DNA from: an uncultured Eubacterium sp.
GTDB lineage: Bacteria > Bacillota > Clostridia > Lachnospirales > Lachnospiraceae
DNA: 64,000 nucleotides
NCBI GenBank assembly: GCA_934322085.1
Contig: CAKRGF010000001.1
Span: 109,331 to 173,330 of the forward strand
Direction: 5' to 3'
How positions within the stretch are numbered: the first letter of the stretch is position 1; the number at the start of each line of letters is the position of its first letter. The notes under the pieces were generated by a model. It did not search any database. It was not told the origin of the DNA and worked only from the letters and a program-made list of their open reading frames with translations. Shown here in pieces: positions 52,390-61,852 of this stretch. A program made the position numbers and the translations under genes.

Positions 52390-53811
52390 ATGATAACCAT
52401 ACCACTTGACAATACAGACACGAAACCCTTTTATATACAGATTTATGAATACATCCGCAAAGAGATATTGAATGGAAATATTGCTGCACAAGAAAAACTG
52501 CCATCGGCGCGAAATTTAGCCGCAAACTTAAACGTGAGCCGGAGCACTGTGGATACCGCCTACGACCAGTTGGTTGCCGAGGGATATCTAGACGCCCGCC
52601 CAAGACAGGGATATTTTGCAAACCACGTTACGCATTTAAAGCAAATCCCGACTTCTGCTCCACAAGCAGAAAACAATACAAAAGACACAAAGGCAGCACC
52701 ACCAATATGTTTTGATTTTAACCCGGATTCCATTGACTTGGAGCATTTTCCTTATTCAATTTGGAAATCCATTGGAAAAAACCAACTGGATTTACCATCC
52801 AATTTTAGTGCCGGTGATGCCAAAGGGGATTTGCCGCTTCGTCAGGCAATTGCGAATTATCTTCGTGGCTCCCGCGGGGTTATATGCCGCCCGGAACAAA
52901 TTATCATCGGTGCCGGACTTTCCAATCTTCTTCAGATGCTCTGCATCCTTTTTTCCAGGGAAACCATATTTGCCATGGAAGACCCCGGATATTTGAGTGC
53001 GCGTCAGGTTCTCTCGACCAATGGTTATTCCATTTTGGATATTCCGCTAAAGGAAAACACCATGGATGTTTTGGCACTTGCAAAAACAAACGCGGACATC
53101 TGCTATGTAACGCCAAGTCATCAGTTTCCTCTCGGCAGTGTTATGCCGGTTTCCACCAGACAAAAGCTTCTGCACTGGGCAGAAAAGAAAGAAAACCGCT
53201 ATATTTTGGAGGATGACCACGACAGCGAATTCCGCTATAAAGGAAAACCGATTCCCGCGCTGCAAAGTTTAGACAAAGCAGGAAAGGTCATCTATATCGG
53301 AACATTTTCCAAAGCCATTTCACCTGCTATAAGAACCGGTTACATGGTGTTGCCGATGGCATTGCTGCCACGTTTTGAACGTCTGATTGACAATTACTCC
53401 TGCCCGGTTTCACGTATTGAGCAGGCAATTTTAACCGATTTTATTAAACAGGGATACTTTGAAAAACACTTAAACCGCATGAGAAAAATATACAAAGGGA
53501 AACACGACTGCATGATGGAACAACTGCAGAAGTATTTCCCTGAAAAAATTCTTGAAATATCCGGCGACAATGCCGGGTTATATGTGCTTATCCGTTATTT
53601 GGGACCACAGACTGAAGAAGAAATATTACGCAAGGCACAAACACTTGGTATGCCGTTAAAATCATTAAAGGGATATTACCAGAATCTTCCTTTCCACTAT
53701 CTTCCAACTTTTCTTCTCGGTTTTGCAAACCTCAGTGAAGAAACGATTCCGGATGCCATTCGCTCTCTTTCTGAGAAAGTATTTGCTTCGCCAAAACCGT
53801 ATCTCTTATAA
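52390..53811 (+). CDS. MocR/PdxR-family regulator with aminotransferase-like domain
   Basis: A 473-residue fusion of a GntR-type winged helix (FYIQIYEYIRKEILNGNIAAQEKLPSARNLAANLNVSRSTVDTAYDQLVAEGYLDARPRQGYFA) and a fold-type I aminotransferase domain. The PLP Lys is in YIGTFSKAISPAIRTGYMV. Members sense PLP-linked ligands and control vitamin B6, GABA or amino acid genes. AGGAGG lies nine bases before the ATG. Its 3' end overlaps the ribF 3' end by 80 bases. Confidence 0.92.
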   Translation: MITIPLDNTDTKPFYIQIYEYIRKEILNGNIAAQEKLPSARNLAANLNVSRSTVDTAYDQLVAEGYLDARPRQGYFANHVTHLKQIPTSAPQAENNTKDTKAAPPICFDFNPDSIDLEHFPYSIWKSIGKNQLDLPSNFSAGDAKGDLPLRQAIANYLRGSRGVICRPEQIIIGAGLSNLLQMLCILFSRETIFAMEDPGYLSARQVLSTNGYSILDIPLKENTMDVLALAKTNADICYVTPSHQFPLGSVMPVSTRQKLLHWAEKKENRYILEDDHDSEFRYKGKPIPALQSLDKAGKVIYIGTFSKAISPAIRTGYMVLPMALLPRFERLIDNYSCPVSRIEQAILTDFIKQGYFEKHLNRMRKIYKGKHDCMMEQLQKYFPEKILEISGDNAGLYVLIRYLGPQTEEEILRKAQTLGMPLKSLKGYYQNLPFHYLPTFLLGFANLSEETIPDAIRSLSEKVFASPKPYLL

Positions 53812-54649
53812 TCTGTTCTTTTAATTGCATAAGAGAGGCAAACTTTCTCTCTTCCCGCAAAAACGAAACAAAGTATGCTGTTAATTCTTTGTCATATAAA
53901 TCACCGGAGAAATCAAACAGCCACACTTCAAAGCCGACTTCATTCTCACCAGGGATGGTCGGCTTTACTCCAAGATTACAAATTCCTTTATACCTTTTTC
54001 CTTCTACATCAACAAAAACCGCATACACACCATATGGTGGCAGTACTTTATGAGCATCCGGGTATATATTTGCCGTTGGTGTTTCCATCGTCCGTCCCAG
54101 TTGATTTCCCTTTTGCACCACACCTGTAAGAAAATAAGGCGTTCCCAAAAGTTCATTTGCCTGTTCCATCTTACCCTTTGCAATCAGTGAGCGGATTCTG
54201 GTACTGCTCACGACCTCACCGCCTAATTCCAATTTAGAAAGAACCGTTACCGAAAATCCAAGTTTTTCTCCTAACTGCTGCAGCATATCCGTATCGCCGC
54301 TTCTGCCTGCACCAAACCGAAAATCACTGCCAACGATGACCGATGCGGCATCGCAGGTATCGCACAATAATTTTTTTGCAAACTCCTCCGGTGTCTGGCT
54401 GCAAAATTCCTTTGTCAAAGGAATCTCAAGCAGACAGTCGATTCCTAAATATTCTGCTAATTTTTCTTTTTCATAAGGCGTATACAAAACCTTCGCTTCA
54501 TCCACGGAAAACGAAATCATAACAATCGGTTTGTTTTCTTTTTTTGCCTGTTCAATCAGCAGACGGTGTCCTTTATGAATCCCGTCAAATTTGCCGATAC
54601 AAACCGCTGTCTGTTTTCCCTGAAACTCTAAATTTCGTATTATTTTCAT
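53732..54649 (-). CDS. ribF: Bifunctional riboflavin kinase/FAD synthetase
   Basis: A 305-residue enzyme making FMN and FAD. N-terminal adenylyltransferase domain with VCIGKFDGIHKGHRLLI and SSTRIRSLIAKG; C-terminal kinase domain with FLTGVVQKGNQLGRTMETPTANIYP and GICNLGVKPTIPG. It ends the nusA-truB operon and overlaps the convergent MocR gene. Confidence 0.95.
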   Translation of the reverse strand: MKIIRNLEFQGKQTAVCIGKFDGIHKGHRLLIEQAKKENKPIVMISFSVDEAKVLYTPYEKEKLAEYLGIDCLLEIPLTKEFCSQTPEEFAKKLLCDTCDAASVIVGSDFRFGAGRSGDTDMLQQLGEKLGFSVTVLSKLELGGEVVSSTRIRSLIAKGKMEQANELLGTPYFLTGVVQKGNQLGRTMETPTANIYPDAHKVLPPYGVYAVFVDVEGKRYKGICNLGVKPTIPGENEVGFEVWLFDFSGDLYDKELTAYFVSFLREERKFASLMQLKEQIIRDTVLAKQILSQKESEWHPESFLH

Positions 54650-54665
54650 ACGTCATTCCTCAATT

Positions 54666-55559
54666 CTAAAACATCTTCACTACGAAATACTTATCCTCCC
54701 TTTGGCGGTATTCGTAAATCGCATAAAATTCATTCTCCATGGAATACATTCTCACCCGCTCTTTGTCTTTTGGCATCTGATATGAAGTATCCTTTTTGGC
54801 AATGCAGTTTCCATTAAGTAAAAGGCGCAGTGCCTCATCCGATACCACACAGTCTTTTAAATCCGAAAACATGGCATCAATCGGAATCAGATAATCCTGT
54901 ATCTCTCCCTCTTTTACTGCCTGCTCTATCTGGCCTAATGTGAGTGCCTGCTCTATATGAAACTCAGAAACACGTGTGCGCACAAGAGTTTTCATCGCCG
55001 CACCACATCCAAGCAGCTCACCAATATCTTTGCAGAGTGTACGGATATACGTTCCTTTGGAACAGCTTACTTCCATCGTAAATTCATTTTCCGAAAAATC
55101 AATTGACAACACTTTAATTTCGTAAATTGTCACCTTGCGGGCTTTCCGCTCAACTTCTTTCCCCTGTCTTGCCAATTCATAAAGTTTCTTTCCATTTATT
55201 TTTATGGCAGAATACATCGGCGGAATCTGTTCGATTTCACCCACAAACTTAGAAACTGCCGTTTCAATCTGCTCTTTCGTAACCGACACCGGATGTTTTG
55301 CAAGAATTTCTCCTGTCATATCCTCGGTATTTGTCGTGACACCTAGTTTTACAACTGCACGGTAAGTCTTATCTTTGTCCGTGAGAAGCCCACAGACTTT
55401 CGTTGCCTTCCCTATGCATACAGGAAGCACACCGGTCGCATCAGGGTCGAGCGTTCCAGTATGCCCTATTTTTTTCATATGAAGAATGCCGCGCAGTTTT
55501 GCCACCACATCGTGAGAGGTAAAACCGCGCTCTTTATATACATTAATAATTCCATTCAT
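54666..55559 (-). CDS. truB: tRNA pseudouridine55 synthase
   Basis: A 297-residue enzyme modifying U55 of tRNA. The catalytic Asp is in KKIGHTGTLDPDATGVLPVCIGKATK. A PUA-like tail is present at the C-terminus (LLLNGNCIAKKD). Six bases after nrnA, 17 before ribF. Confidence 0.96.
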   Translation of the reverse strand: MNGIINVYKERGFTSHDVVAKLRGILHMKKIGHTGTLDPDATGVLPVCIGKATKVCGLLTDKDKTYRAVVKLGVTTNTEDMTGEILAKHPVSVTKEQIETAVSKFVGEIEQIPPMYSAIKINGKKLYELARQGKEVERKARKVTIYEIKVLSIDFSENEFTMEVSCSKGTYIRTLCKDIGELLGCGAAMKTLVRTRVSEFHIEQALTLGQIEQAVKEGEIQDYLIPIDAMFSDLKDCVVSDEALRLLLNGNCIAKKDTSYQMPKDKERVRMYSMENEFYAIYEYRQREDKYFVVKMF

Positions 55560-55565
55560 GTTTGA

Positions 55566-56501
55566 TTACCCCAGCTGCTTTTCAATATGACCAGTCAGAT
55601 TATTGACTACATCAAAAGCAGAACCTTTAATGGCACAGCCTGCCGCTCTTACATGTCCGCCGCCACCAAAATAGCGGGCGATAACACTGACATCGACAAT
55701 CTCATTCGAGCGCATGCTTACCTTAAACTCGCCCGGTTCTCTCTCATCAAGTAAAATCGCCACCTCGACGCCTTCTGTCGTTCGCATTTCATCAATAATT
55801 CCATCCAAATCCGATGGCTTTGCCTCATACAATTTCATCACATTCTGACGCACAATGGAAAACAGACAGCGTCCATCCATAATGCGGACACTTTCCATCA
55901 GACAGCGTCCCATAATCTGAAGCTGCTTATACGTTTTTCGATAAAAACTATCATCGATAATCTTACCAAACGGGATTCCAAAAGCAATTAACTTTCCGGC
56001 AATTTCCATAGTTTCTTTTGTTGTATTTGAATGTTTAAACACACCGGTATCATGGATGATTCCGGTATAGAGTGCACTGGCAATGCCGGCATCTAACTTT
56101 TCTTCCTCCATCAAACCATACAAAATCTCACAGGTTGAACTTGCTTCTTTTACAATATTTTCATTGCCAAACTTTGTATTTGTAATGTGATGATCAATAT
56201 TTAACACATACGGCGTTTTTTCCATCACCTTTTGTGCATCACCAAGACGCTCCTCATCTCCGCAGTCAAGGGAAATAAACAGGTCATAGGAAGGCTTTTC
56301 ATAGAAAGCATCTTCTTCCTTTAGGTAAACAAAAGCATCTGGTATCTCTTCCACATAAACACAGACCTGTTTGTCCGGATAATTCTTTTTTATGTACCGG
56401 AATAATCCCATACAGGAACCGATACAATCACCATCCGGGCGCACATGCCCGCCAATGGCAATCGTTTCTGCTTTTTCTATTGCTGACAGCAATTGACTCA
56501 T
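55566..56501 (-). CDS. nrnA: DHH/DHHA1 phosphoesterase (NrnA-like nanoRNase/pAp phosphatase)
   Basis: A 311-residue enzyme degrading short RNAs and pAp. DHH motifs: GGHVRPDGDCIGS, SLDCGDEERL, NIDHHITNTKFG; DHHA1 block FGGGGHVRAAGCAI. It overlaps rbfA's stop codon by four bases. Position between rbfA and truB is conserved. Confidence 0.94.
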   Translation of the reverse strand: MSQLLSAIEKAETIAIGGHVRPDGDCIGSCMGLFRYIKKNYPDKQVCVYVEEIPDAFVYLKEEDAFYEKPSYDLFISLDCGDEERLGDAQKVMEKTPYVLNIDHHITNTKFGNENIVKEASSTCEILYGLMEEEKLDAGIASALYTGIIHDTGVFKHSNTTKETMEIAGKLIAFGIPFGKIIDDSFYRKTYKQLQIMGRCLMESVRIMDGRCLFSIVRQNVMKLYEAKPSDLDGIIDEMRTTEGVEVAILLDEREPGEFKVSMRSNEIVDVSVIARYFGGGGHVRAAGCAIKGSAFDVVNNLTGHIEKQLG

Positions 56502-56875
56502 TCGCTGTCACCCCCGTCCTCATCACGGTGATTCAACTCGCGGATTTTCTTCGACATCTCCACACCATACTCAATGGAAGTATCCAGAATAAATGTTAAT
56601 TCCGGTGTATTCCTGAGATTCATACGGTGTGCTAACTGATGTCTGGCGTAAGCGGCACTCTTTTTGAGTCCCTCCATCGTCTTTTCCTTCGCCTCATCAT
56701 CGCCGAGAACGCTCACATAAATTTTAGCAAATTTTAAATCCGGCGTTACTTCCGCAGCCATCACCGAAGTCATCGGATGAATTCTCGGGTCCTTAATGTC
56801 TTCGCGGATAATCTGGCTCATTTCACGCTGTACTTCGCTGTTAATACGAATATTTTTTACACTATTTTTTCTCAT
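56498..56875 (-). CDS. rbfA: Ribosome-binding factor A
   Basis: A 125-residue KH-fold protein that binds the 30S subunit at low temperature. Blocks: INSEVQREMSQIIREDIKDPRI, KFAKIYVSVLGDDEAKEKTM, ARHQLAHRMNLRNTPELTFILD. It lies 27 bases after infB. Confidence 0.96.
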   Translation of the reverse strand: MRKNSVKNIRINSEVQREMSQIIREDIKDPRIHPMTSVMAAEVTPDLKFAKIYVSVLGDDEAKEKTMEGLKKSAAYARHQLAHRMNLRNTPELTFILDTSIEYGVEMSKKIRELNHRDEDGGDSE

Positions 56876-56902
56876 TTTCCATCTCCGTTCCTAACGATTT
56901 GA

Positions 56903-59485
56903 CTATCTCGGAACCTCAACCATCTTGTAGCATTCAATCTGGTCTTCTTCCTGCAAATCATTAAATCCATCAAATACAAGACCACATTCATAACCGGCAG
57001 CCACTTCTTTGACATCGTCTTTGAAACGCTTCAAACTTGACAAATCGCCCTCGAAAATCTGCTCGCCCTCACGCGTGATACGTGCACGGCATCCACGCTC
57101 AATCTTACCATCCAAAACATAAGAACCGGCAATCGTGCCAACACCGGAAGCCTTGAATGTCTGGCGGACTTCTGCGTGAGCAATGACTTTCTCTTCATAA
57201 ATCGGCTCAAGCATACCTTTCATCGCTGCCTCAACATCTTCAATTGCATCATAAATGACACGATACAAGCGCACATCTACATTTTCTCTGTCTGCTGTCT
57301 CTTTTGCTGCATTGTCAAGGCGGATGTTAAATCCAATGATAATCGCATTGGATGCACTTGCCAAACTTACATCGGACTCATTAATCGCACCAACGCCGCC
57401 ATGAATAACACGTACAGCAACTTCTTCGTTACTTAATTTCACAAGACTCTGTTTTACAGCCTCAACAGAACCCTGCACGTCAGCTTTGATAATCAAGTTC
57501 AATTCTTTGACATTACCTGCCTGAATCTGACTAAACAGTCCATCCAGAGAAAGCTTCTTCGCTTTTGTTTCCTCCAAAAGTTTATCTTTACCCTGGTCTA
57601 CATAAGCCTGTGCAATCTGTTTTGCTTCTTTATCATTTTCTGTAGCAACAAAAATTTCTCCGGCACTTGGCACACCATTCAGACCAAGAATCTCAACCGG
57701 TGTCGAAGGTGTTGCCTGTTTCACGCGCTCTCCCTTGTGATCAAGCATAGCACGAACCTTACCGTGGGCAGTTCCTACGGCAATGTGGTCACCAACATTT
57801 AATGTACCTTTCTGTACCAAAACAGTTGCAACCGGTCCACGTCCTTTATCTAACTGTGCCTCGATTACAATACCTCTTGCACGGCGTTTTGGATTTGCTT
57901 TCAGTTCCAAAACTTCCGCTGTCAGAATAATCATTTCCAAAAGATTTGAAATACCTTCTTTTGTATGTGCCGATACCGGACAGAAAATGGTACTTCCGCC
58001 CCAGTCTTCCGGAATCAGTTCATATTCGGACAATTCCTGTTTTACTCGCTCAATGTTTGCGCCTTCTTTATCAATTTTGTTAATTGCTACAATAATTTCT
58101 ACACCGGCTGCTTTGGCATGGTTAATCGCCTCTACCGTCTGTGGCATAACACCATCGTCCGCTGCAACAACAAGCACTGCTACGTCTGTTGACTGTGCAC
58201 CACGCATACGCATTGCTGTAAATGCCTCATGTCCCGGTGTATCCAAAAATGTAATTTTTTCACCGTTAATGCGGACAACATACGCACCGATATGCTGTGT
58301 AATACCACCAGCCTCATGTTCCGTTACATCAGTCTCACGAATGGCATCCAGAAGGGAAGTCTTACCGTGGTCAACGTGACCCATTACGCAGACAACCGGT
58401 GGACGTTTTTTCATCTTGCTTTCGTCCTCTTCATCCTCTTTGAGAAGTTCCGCTACCATATCTACTTTTTCTTCCAGTTCCGCAATAATATCGAAAGAAA
58501 GAGCGATTTCTTCTGCTTCATCAAAAGTGATTTCCTGATTCAGAGAAACCATCTGACCCTGCATAAACAATTTCTTAACCAAAGCTGCCGCCGGCATCTT
58601 CATCTTATCTGCCAATTCGCGGATTGTTAAAGATTCCGGAATTGTAATCTGCTTAATTTCTTCTTCCGGCTCCTGTTTTACCGGTTCCGGCTTAATGAAA
58701 GCTCCCTTACGGTTCGGATCCTTTTTGGAACGGATTCTGCTCATTTCTTCCTTCGTACTCTTGCGGTAACCACCTGGTTTATTATTTCTATCATCTTTCT
58801 TACGGTTTCTCTGACGGGAGTTTTTCTGCTCCTGTTTAATTCCGTCAAATCCGCTCTGTGCCTTCTCAAAACGCTCAAACACGCGGTTGTTGTTATTTCC
58901 ATTACCGTTTCCGTTGCGGCGGTTGTCTCCACGTGAATTTTGTCCATTATTATTACCACGGCGTTCTTTATCTTTGTCAACGCGGCGGTTTCCATTGCGG
59001 TGGTCTCTGTTATCACCGCGTCCCTGGCTGTTATTATTCGGTTTGCGGAAATTCTCATTTTTCTTTGACTGCTGAGGTTTTGATGAAAAAGCCTTTTTCT
59101 CTTCCGGTTTCTTCTCTGGTTTCTTTTCCACTTTCTCTACCGGTTTCTTTTCTTCTGGCTTTTTGTCTTCGGCTTTCTTTTCTGCCTTAGGCTCCTCTTT
59201 TTTCTCTTCCACTTTCTTCTCCACCTTAAGTTCCTCTTTTTTCTGCTCTTTTGGCTCCTCTTTAACCGGTGCTTTTACTTCCTCTTTTGGCTCTGCCTTT
59301 GCTGCCGCCTTTTTCTTTTTAAAATAATTCATAAGGAAACCAATTGCTTCATCCTCAATGTTGCTGTTCGCACCTTTTACCTCAAATCCGTTTTCATTTA
59401 AGAGTGTTACCAAGTCACCACTTTTTATATTTTTGTCCTGTTGCTGTATGCTTCGGGCAATCTCAAATATCTTCATTTTTGCCAT
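56903..59485 (-). CDS. infB: Translation initiation factor IF-2
   Basis: An 860-residue GTPase that places fMet-tRNA on the ribosome. N-terminal IF2_N segment (1-55), then a Lys/Glu-rich stretch (about 60-145) and an Asn/Gly/Arg-rich stretch (about 145-205, e.g. RGDNRDHRNGNRRVDKDKER). Second IF2_N near 280-335. G domain: VMGHVDHGKTSLLDAIR, DTPGHEAFTAMR, NKIDKEGANIER, SAHTKEG. Domains II-IV follow. GGAGG precedes the ATG, which overlaps ylxQ by 23 bases. Confidence 0.97.
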   Translation of the reverse strand: MAKMKIFEIARSIQQQDKNIKSGDLVTLLNENGFEVKGANSNIEDEAIGFLMNYFKKKKAAAKAEPKEEVKAPVKEEPKEQKKEELKVEKKVEEKKEEPKAEKKAEDKKPEEKKPVEKVEKKPEKKPEEKKAFSSKPQQSKKNENFRKPNNNSQGRGDNRDHRNGNRRVDKDKERRGNNNGQNSRGDNRRNGNGNGNNNNRVFERFEKAQSGFDGIKQEQKNSRQRNRKKDDRNNKPGGYRKSTKEEMSRIRSKKDPNRKGAFIKPEPVKQEPEEEIKQITIPESLTIRELADKMKMPAAALVKKLFMQGQMVSLNQEITFDEAEEIALSFDIIAELEEKVDMVAELLKEDEEDESKMKKRPPVVCVMGHVDHGKTSLLDAIRETDVTEHEAGGITQHIGAYVVRINGEKITFLDTPGHEAFTAMRMRGAQSTDVAVLVVAADDGVMPQTVEAINHAKAAGVEIIVAINKIDKEGANIERVKQELSEYELIPEDWGGSTIFCPVSAHTKEGISNLLEMIILTAEVLELKANPKRRARGIVIEAQLDKGRGPVATVLVQKGTLNVGDHIAVGTAHGKVRAMLDHKGERVKQATPSTPVEILGLNGVPSAGEIFVATENDKEAKQIAQAYVDQGKDKLLEETKAKKLSLDGLFSQIQAGNVKELNLIIKADVQGSVEAVKQSLVKLSNEEVAVRVIHGGVGAINESDVSLASASNAIIIGFNIRLDNAAKETADRENVDVRLYRVIYDAIEDVEAAMKGMLEPIYEEKVIAHAEVRQTFKASGVGTIAGSYVLDGKIERGCRARITREGEQIFEGDLSSLKRFKDDVKEVAAGYECGLVFDGFNDLQEEDQIECYKMVEVPR

Positions 59486-59804
59486 ACTTTGTTACCTCCA
59501 AATCTAAATTCTTGCCAATTGCTTTTGCAAATCCACTATTTGTCACTGCTACAGACGCCCGGAATTCTTTTCCGATTGCCTTGCCAAGCATTTCTTTATC
59601 CCCAAACTCCACATAAGGAACATGGTAAAAATGACACGAATCCGCAAATTTCTTTTTGGTATTACCGGATGCATCTTCGGCAACTATAACGAGTTTTGCG
59701 CTTCCCTCACGAATCGCTTTTTCCGTCATAAATTCTCCGCTGACAACATCACCGGCCTTCATCGCCAGTCCTAAAGAACCAAAGACCTTTCTAATCTGTA
59801 CCAT
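59463..59804 (-). CDS. ylxQ: L7Ae-family ribosome-associated protein
   Basis: A 113-residue L7Ae/L30e-like protein (VFGSLGLAMKAGDVVSGEFMTEKAIREGSAKLVIVAEDASGNT). Expected to bind kink-turn RNA. Its end overlaps infB by 23 bases and its start overlaps ylxR by 14. Confidence 0.92.
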   Translation of the reverse strand: MVQIRKVFGSLGLAMKAGDVVSGEFMTEKAIREGSAKLVIVAEDASGNTKKKFADSCHFYHVPYVEFGDKEMLGKAIGKEFRASVAVTNSGFAKAIGKNLDLEVTKYGKNEDI

Positions 59805-60063
59805 CTTTTAACTGCCTTTCTAACAAAAGATACGTTTCTTCTTTTACATTCATTCGGAACGACCGGCTTAGAGCGTTGCTTTTCCATGCTTTTTTCAAAC
59901 ACTCCTCATTCGCGCAAAGATACGCTCCTCTGCCATTTTTCCGTCCTGTACGGTCAAGCATTATTTCGCCTTCCTTTGTCTTCACAACACGAATTAAATC
60001 CTGTTTATCCCTGCACTCTCTGCAGGCAATGCACTGCCTTTGTGGCTTTTTACGCTCCTGCAT
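59791..60063 (-). CDS. ylxR: YlxR-family RNA-binding protein
   Basis: A 90-residue DUF448 protein with RQCIACRECRDKQDLIRVVKTKEG and GRKNGRGAYLCANEECLKKAWK. Four Cys residues could bind zinc. Lies between nusA and ylxQ. Confidence 0.94.
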   Translation of the reverse strand: MQERKKPQRQCIACRECRDKQDLIRVVKTKEGEIMLDRTGRKNGRGAYLCANEECLKKAWKSNALSRSFRMNVKEETYLLLERQLKDGTD

Positions 60064-60096
60064 GCCGCATTCCTCCTTTCTATATAATAAAAGAAC

Positions 60097-61158
60097 TTAC
60101 GATAAACTTTGTGTTTCGCTTTTAATATCGATTTTATATCCTGTCAATCTGGCAGCCAATCTTGCATTCTGCCCCTCTTTTCCAATGGCAAGAGATAACT
60201 GATAATCCGGAACAATAACCTCAGCACTCTTTTCGTCCGTGTCTACTGTAACGGATACTACTTTTGATGGACTGAGCGCATGCTCAATGAAAACAGCAGG
60301 GTCTTCATTCCACTCTACAATATCAATTTTTTCTCCATATAACTCATCAACTACGGCATTGACACGGGCACCATTCATACCAACACAAGCCCCTACAGCA
60401 TCCACGTCGGGATTGTTACTGTAAACCGCAATCTTGGAGCGTGAACCCGCTTCACGGGATACATTTTTAATTTCCACTACACCGCTCTGAATCTCAGCAA
60501 CTTCGGATTCAAACAATCGTTTCACAAGCTCTGGGTGAGTACGTGAAATCACAATTCTTGGTCCTCTTGGTGTATCTTTTACTTCTGTTACATACAGTTT
60601 AATTCTGTCGTGTGCTTCGAAATGCTCTGTTGGAACCTGCTCCTGTTTTGTAAGAACTGCATCGATCTTGCCGATATTTACGTTATAATTTCCATTGTTA
60701 TAACGCTGTACCATACCCGTTACAATATCATGCTCTTTCTCATAATACTGTTCATACAATACTTTTCTTTCTTCTTCACGAATCTTCTGTACAACAACCT
60801 GCTTTGCTTTCTGGGCTGCGATACGTCCAAAGTTTTTCGGTGTCACCTCAATGCTGACGGTCTCGCCAAGTCCGGTTCCCGGATATTTCACCTCTGCTTC
60901 TGTCTGAGACATCTCAAGCATAGGATCTTCTACTTCCTCTACGACAACCTTATCCTGATATACATGGAACTCACCTGTCTCGCGGTCTAAATTCACACGG
61001 ATGTTATCCGCTTTTCCATACTCATTTTTACATGCTGCCACAAGTGAATTTTCAATTGCCTCAAGCAAAATCTCTTTGCTGATATCCTTTTCTTTCTCAA
61101 TGGCATTTAATGCCTCAATTAATTCCGGATTTCCTTTCTTTGCTGCTGTCTTTTTCAT
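60097..61158 (-). CDS. nusA: Transcription elongation/termination factor NusA
   Basis: A 353-residue protein: N-terminal RNAP-binding domain (1-125), S1 domain (about 130-200), KH1 and KH2 (about 200-345; RSKIAVYSNNPDVDAVGACVGMNGARVNAVVDEL). Like other Firmicutes, it lacks the acidic repeats of Gammaproteobacteria. Start at 61158: TAGGAGG precedes it; a longer TTG start is unlikely. Confidence 0.96.
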   Translation of the reverse strand: MKKTAAKKGNPELIEALNAIEKEKDISKEILLEAIENSLVAACKNEYGKADNIRVNLDRETGEFHVYQDKVVVEEVEDPMLEMSQTEAEVKYPGTGLGETVSIEVTPKNFGRIAAQKAKQVVVQKIREEERKVLYEQYYEKEHDIVTGMVQRYNNGNYNVNIGKIDAVLTKQEQVPTEHFEAHDRIKLYVTEVKDTPRGPRIVISRTHPELVKRLFESEVAEIQSGVVEIKNVSREAGSRSKIAVYSNNPDVDAVGACVGMNGARVNAVVDELYGEKIDIVEWNEDPAVFIEHALSPSKVVSVTVDTDEKSAEVIVPDYQLSLAIGKEGQNARLAARLTGYKIDIKSETQSLS

Positions 61159-61208
61159 TTTTTCTATTATCCTCCTATTCAATCATTCTATCGTATGTCT
61201 GTAACGAC

Positions 61209-61703
61209 TTAAAAAGTTATATATTTGCGAATCAGCGCAATTTCTTTGACTGGTGTTTCCATCTCTCTGTCATCCATTGAAAGAACAATCGTTTCCGTAT
61301 CTTCCCGATATTCCTTCAATACACCAACAAATTCTTTTGCTGAATATTTTTTGCCTTTTTCTTCCCATGTAACCGGTGAAAATAATTTCATCTCCACATC
61401 CTCACCGATGTTTCTCATAAAGTCTTTCGGCTTCTTAAACGGACGCAGTAATCCCGGCGAACTGACTTCCAAAATATAAGATTCCTCAATAAAATCATCT
61501 TTGTCCATCTCATCGCTCAGCTCGTGATTTACAAGGGTAAGGTCATCAATTGTAATGCCGCCTTCCTTATCAATATAAACCCGAAGATGCCAGCTTCCTG
61601 CTTCCTTGACAAATTCCACATCTACCAGTTCAAATTGGTATTTTTGCAGAATCGGCTCTACTAAAGCCTCTGTCTTTTGTACATAGTCCTGATGTTTACT
61701 CAA
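61209..61703 (-). CDS. rimP: Ribosome maturation factor RimP
   Basis: A 164-residue 30S assembly factor (ALVEPILQKYQFELVDVEFVKEAGSWHLRVYIDKEGGITIDDLTLVNHELSDEMD). The start is TTG (61703) with AAGAGG seven bases upstream; the frame extends further but runs through a leader stem-loop. First gene of the operon. Confidence 0.92.
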   Translation of the reverse strand: MSKHQDYVQKTEALVEPILQKYQFELVDVEFVKEAGSWHLRVYIDKEGGITIDDLTLVNHELSDEMDKDDFIEESYILEVSSPGLLRPFKKPKDFMRNIGEDVEMKLFSPVTWEEKGKKYSAKEFVGVLKEYREDTETIVLSMDDREMETPVKEIALIRKYITF

Positions 61704-61765
61704 TTCAAAACCTCTTTTCTTTAGCCGGAATGACTTCCGTCTGTATTTGAATCTACACGAAAAGA

Positions 61766-61789
61766 ATGAGTGGACCAAAGTCCACTCAT
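61766..61789 (-). promoter_or_regulatory. Perfect stem-loop upstream of rimP
   Basis: ATGAGTGGAC and GTCCACTCAT with a four-base loop, followed by TCTTTTCG on the minus strand. It may be the xylanase terminator or a rimP leader hairpin, about 60 bases before the TTG start. Confidence 0.7.
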
Positions 61790-61852
61790 ATCAATTAACA
61801 GTATCTTCATATAATAAAGTAACACAATTTCCTATGTTTGGCAAGAACTTTT

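Noticed and set aside
57783..58379. Long plus-strand open frame (198 residues) inside infB
   Set aside because: It is antisense to the conserved G domain of IF-2 and has no ribosome site; a shadow of codon bias.
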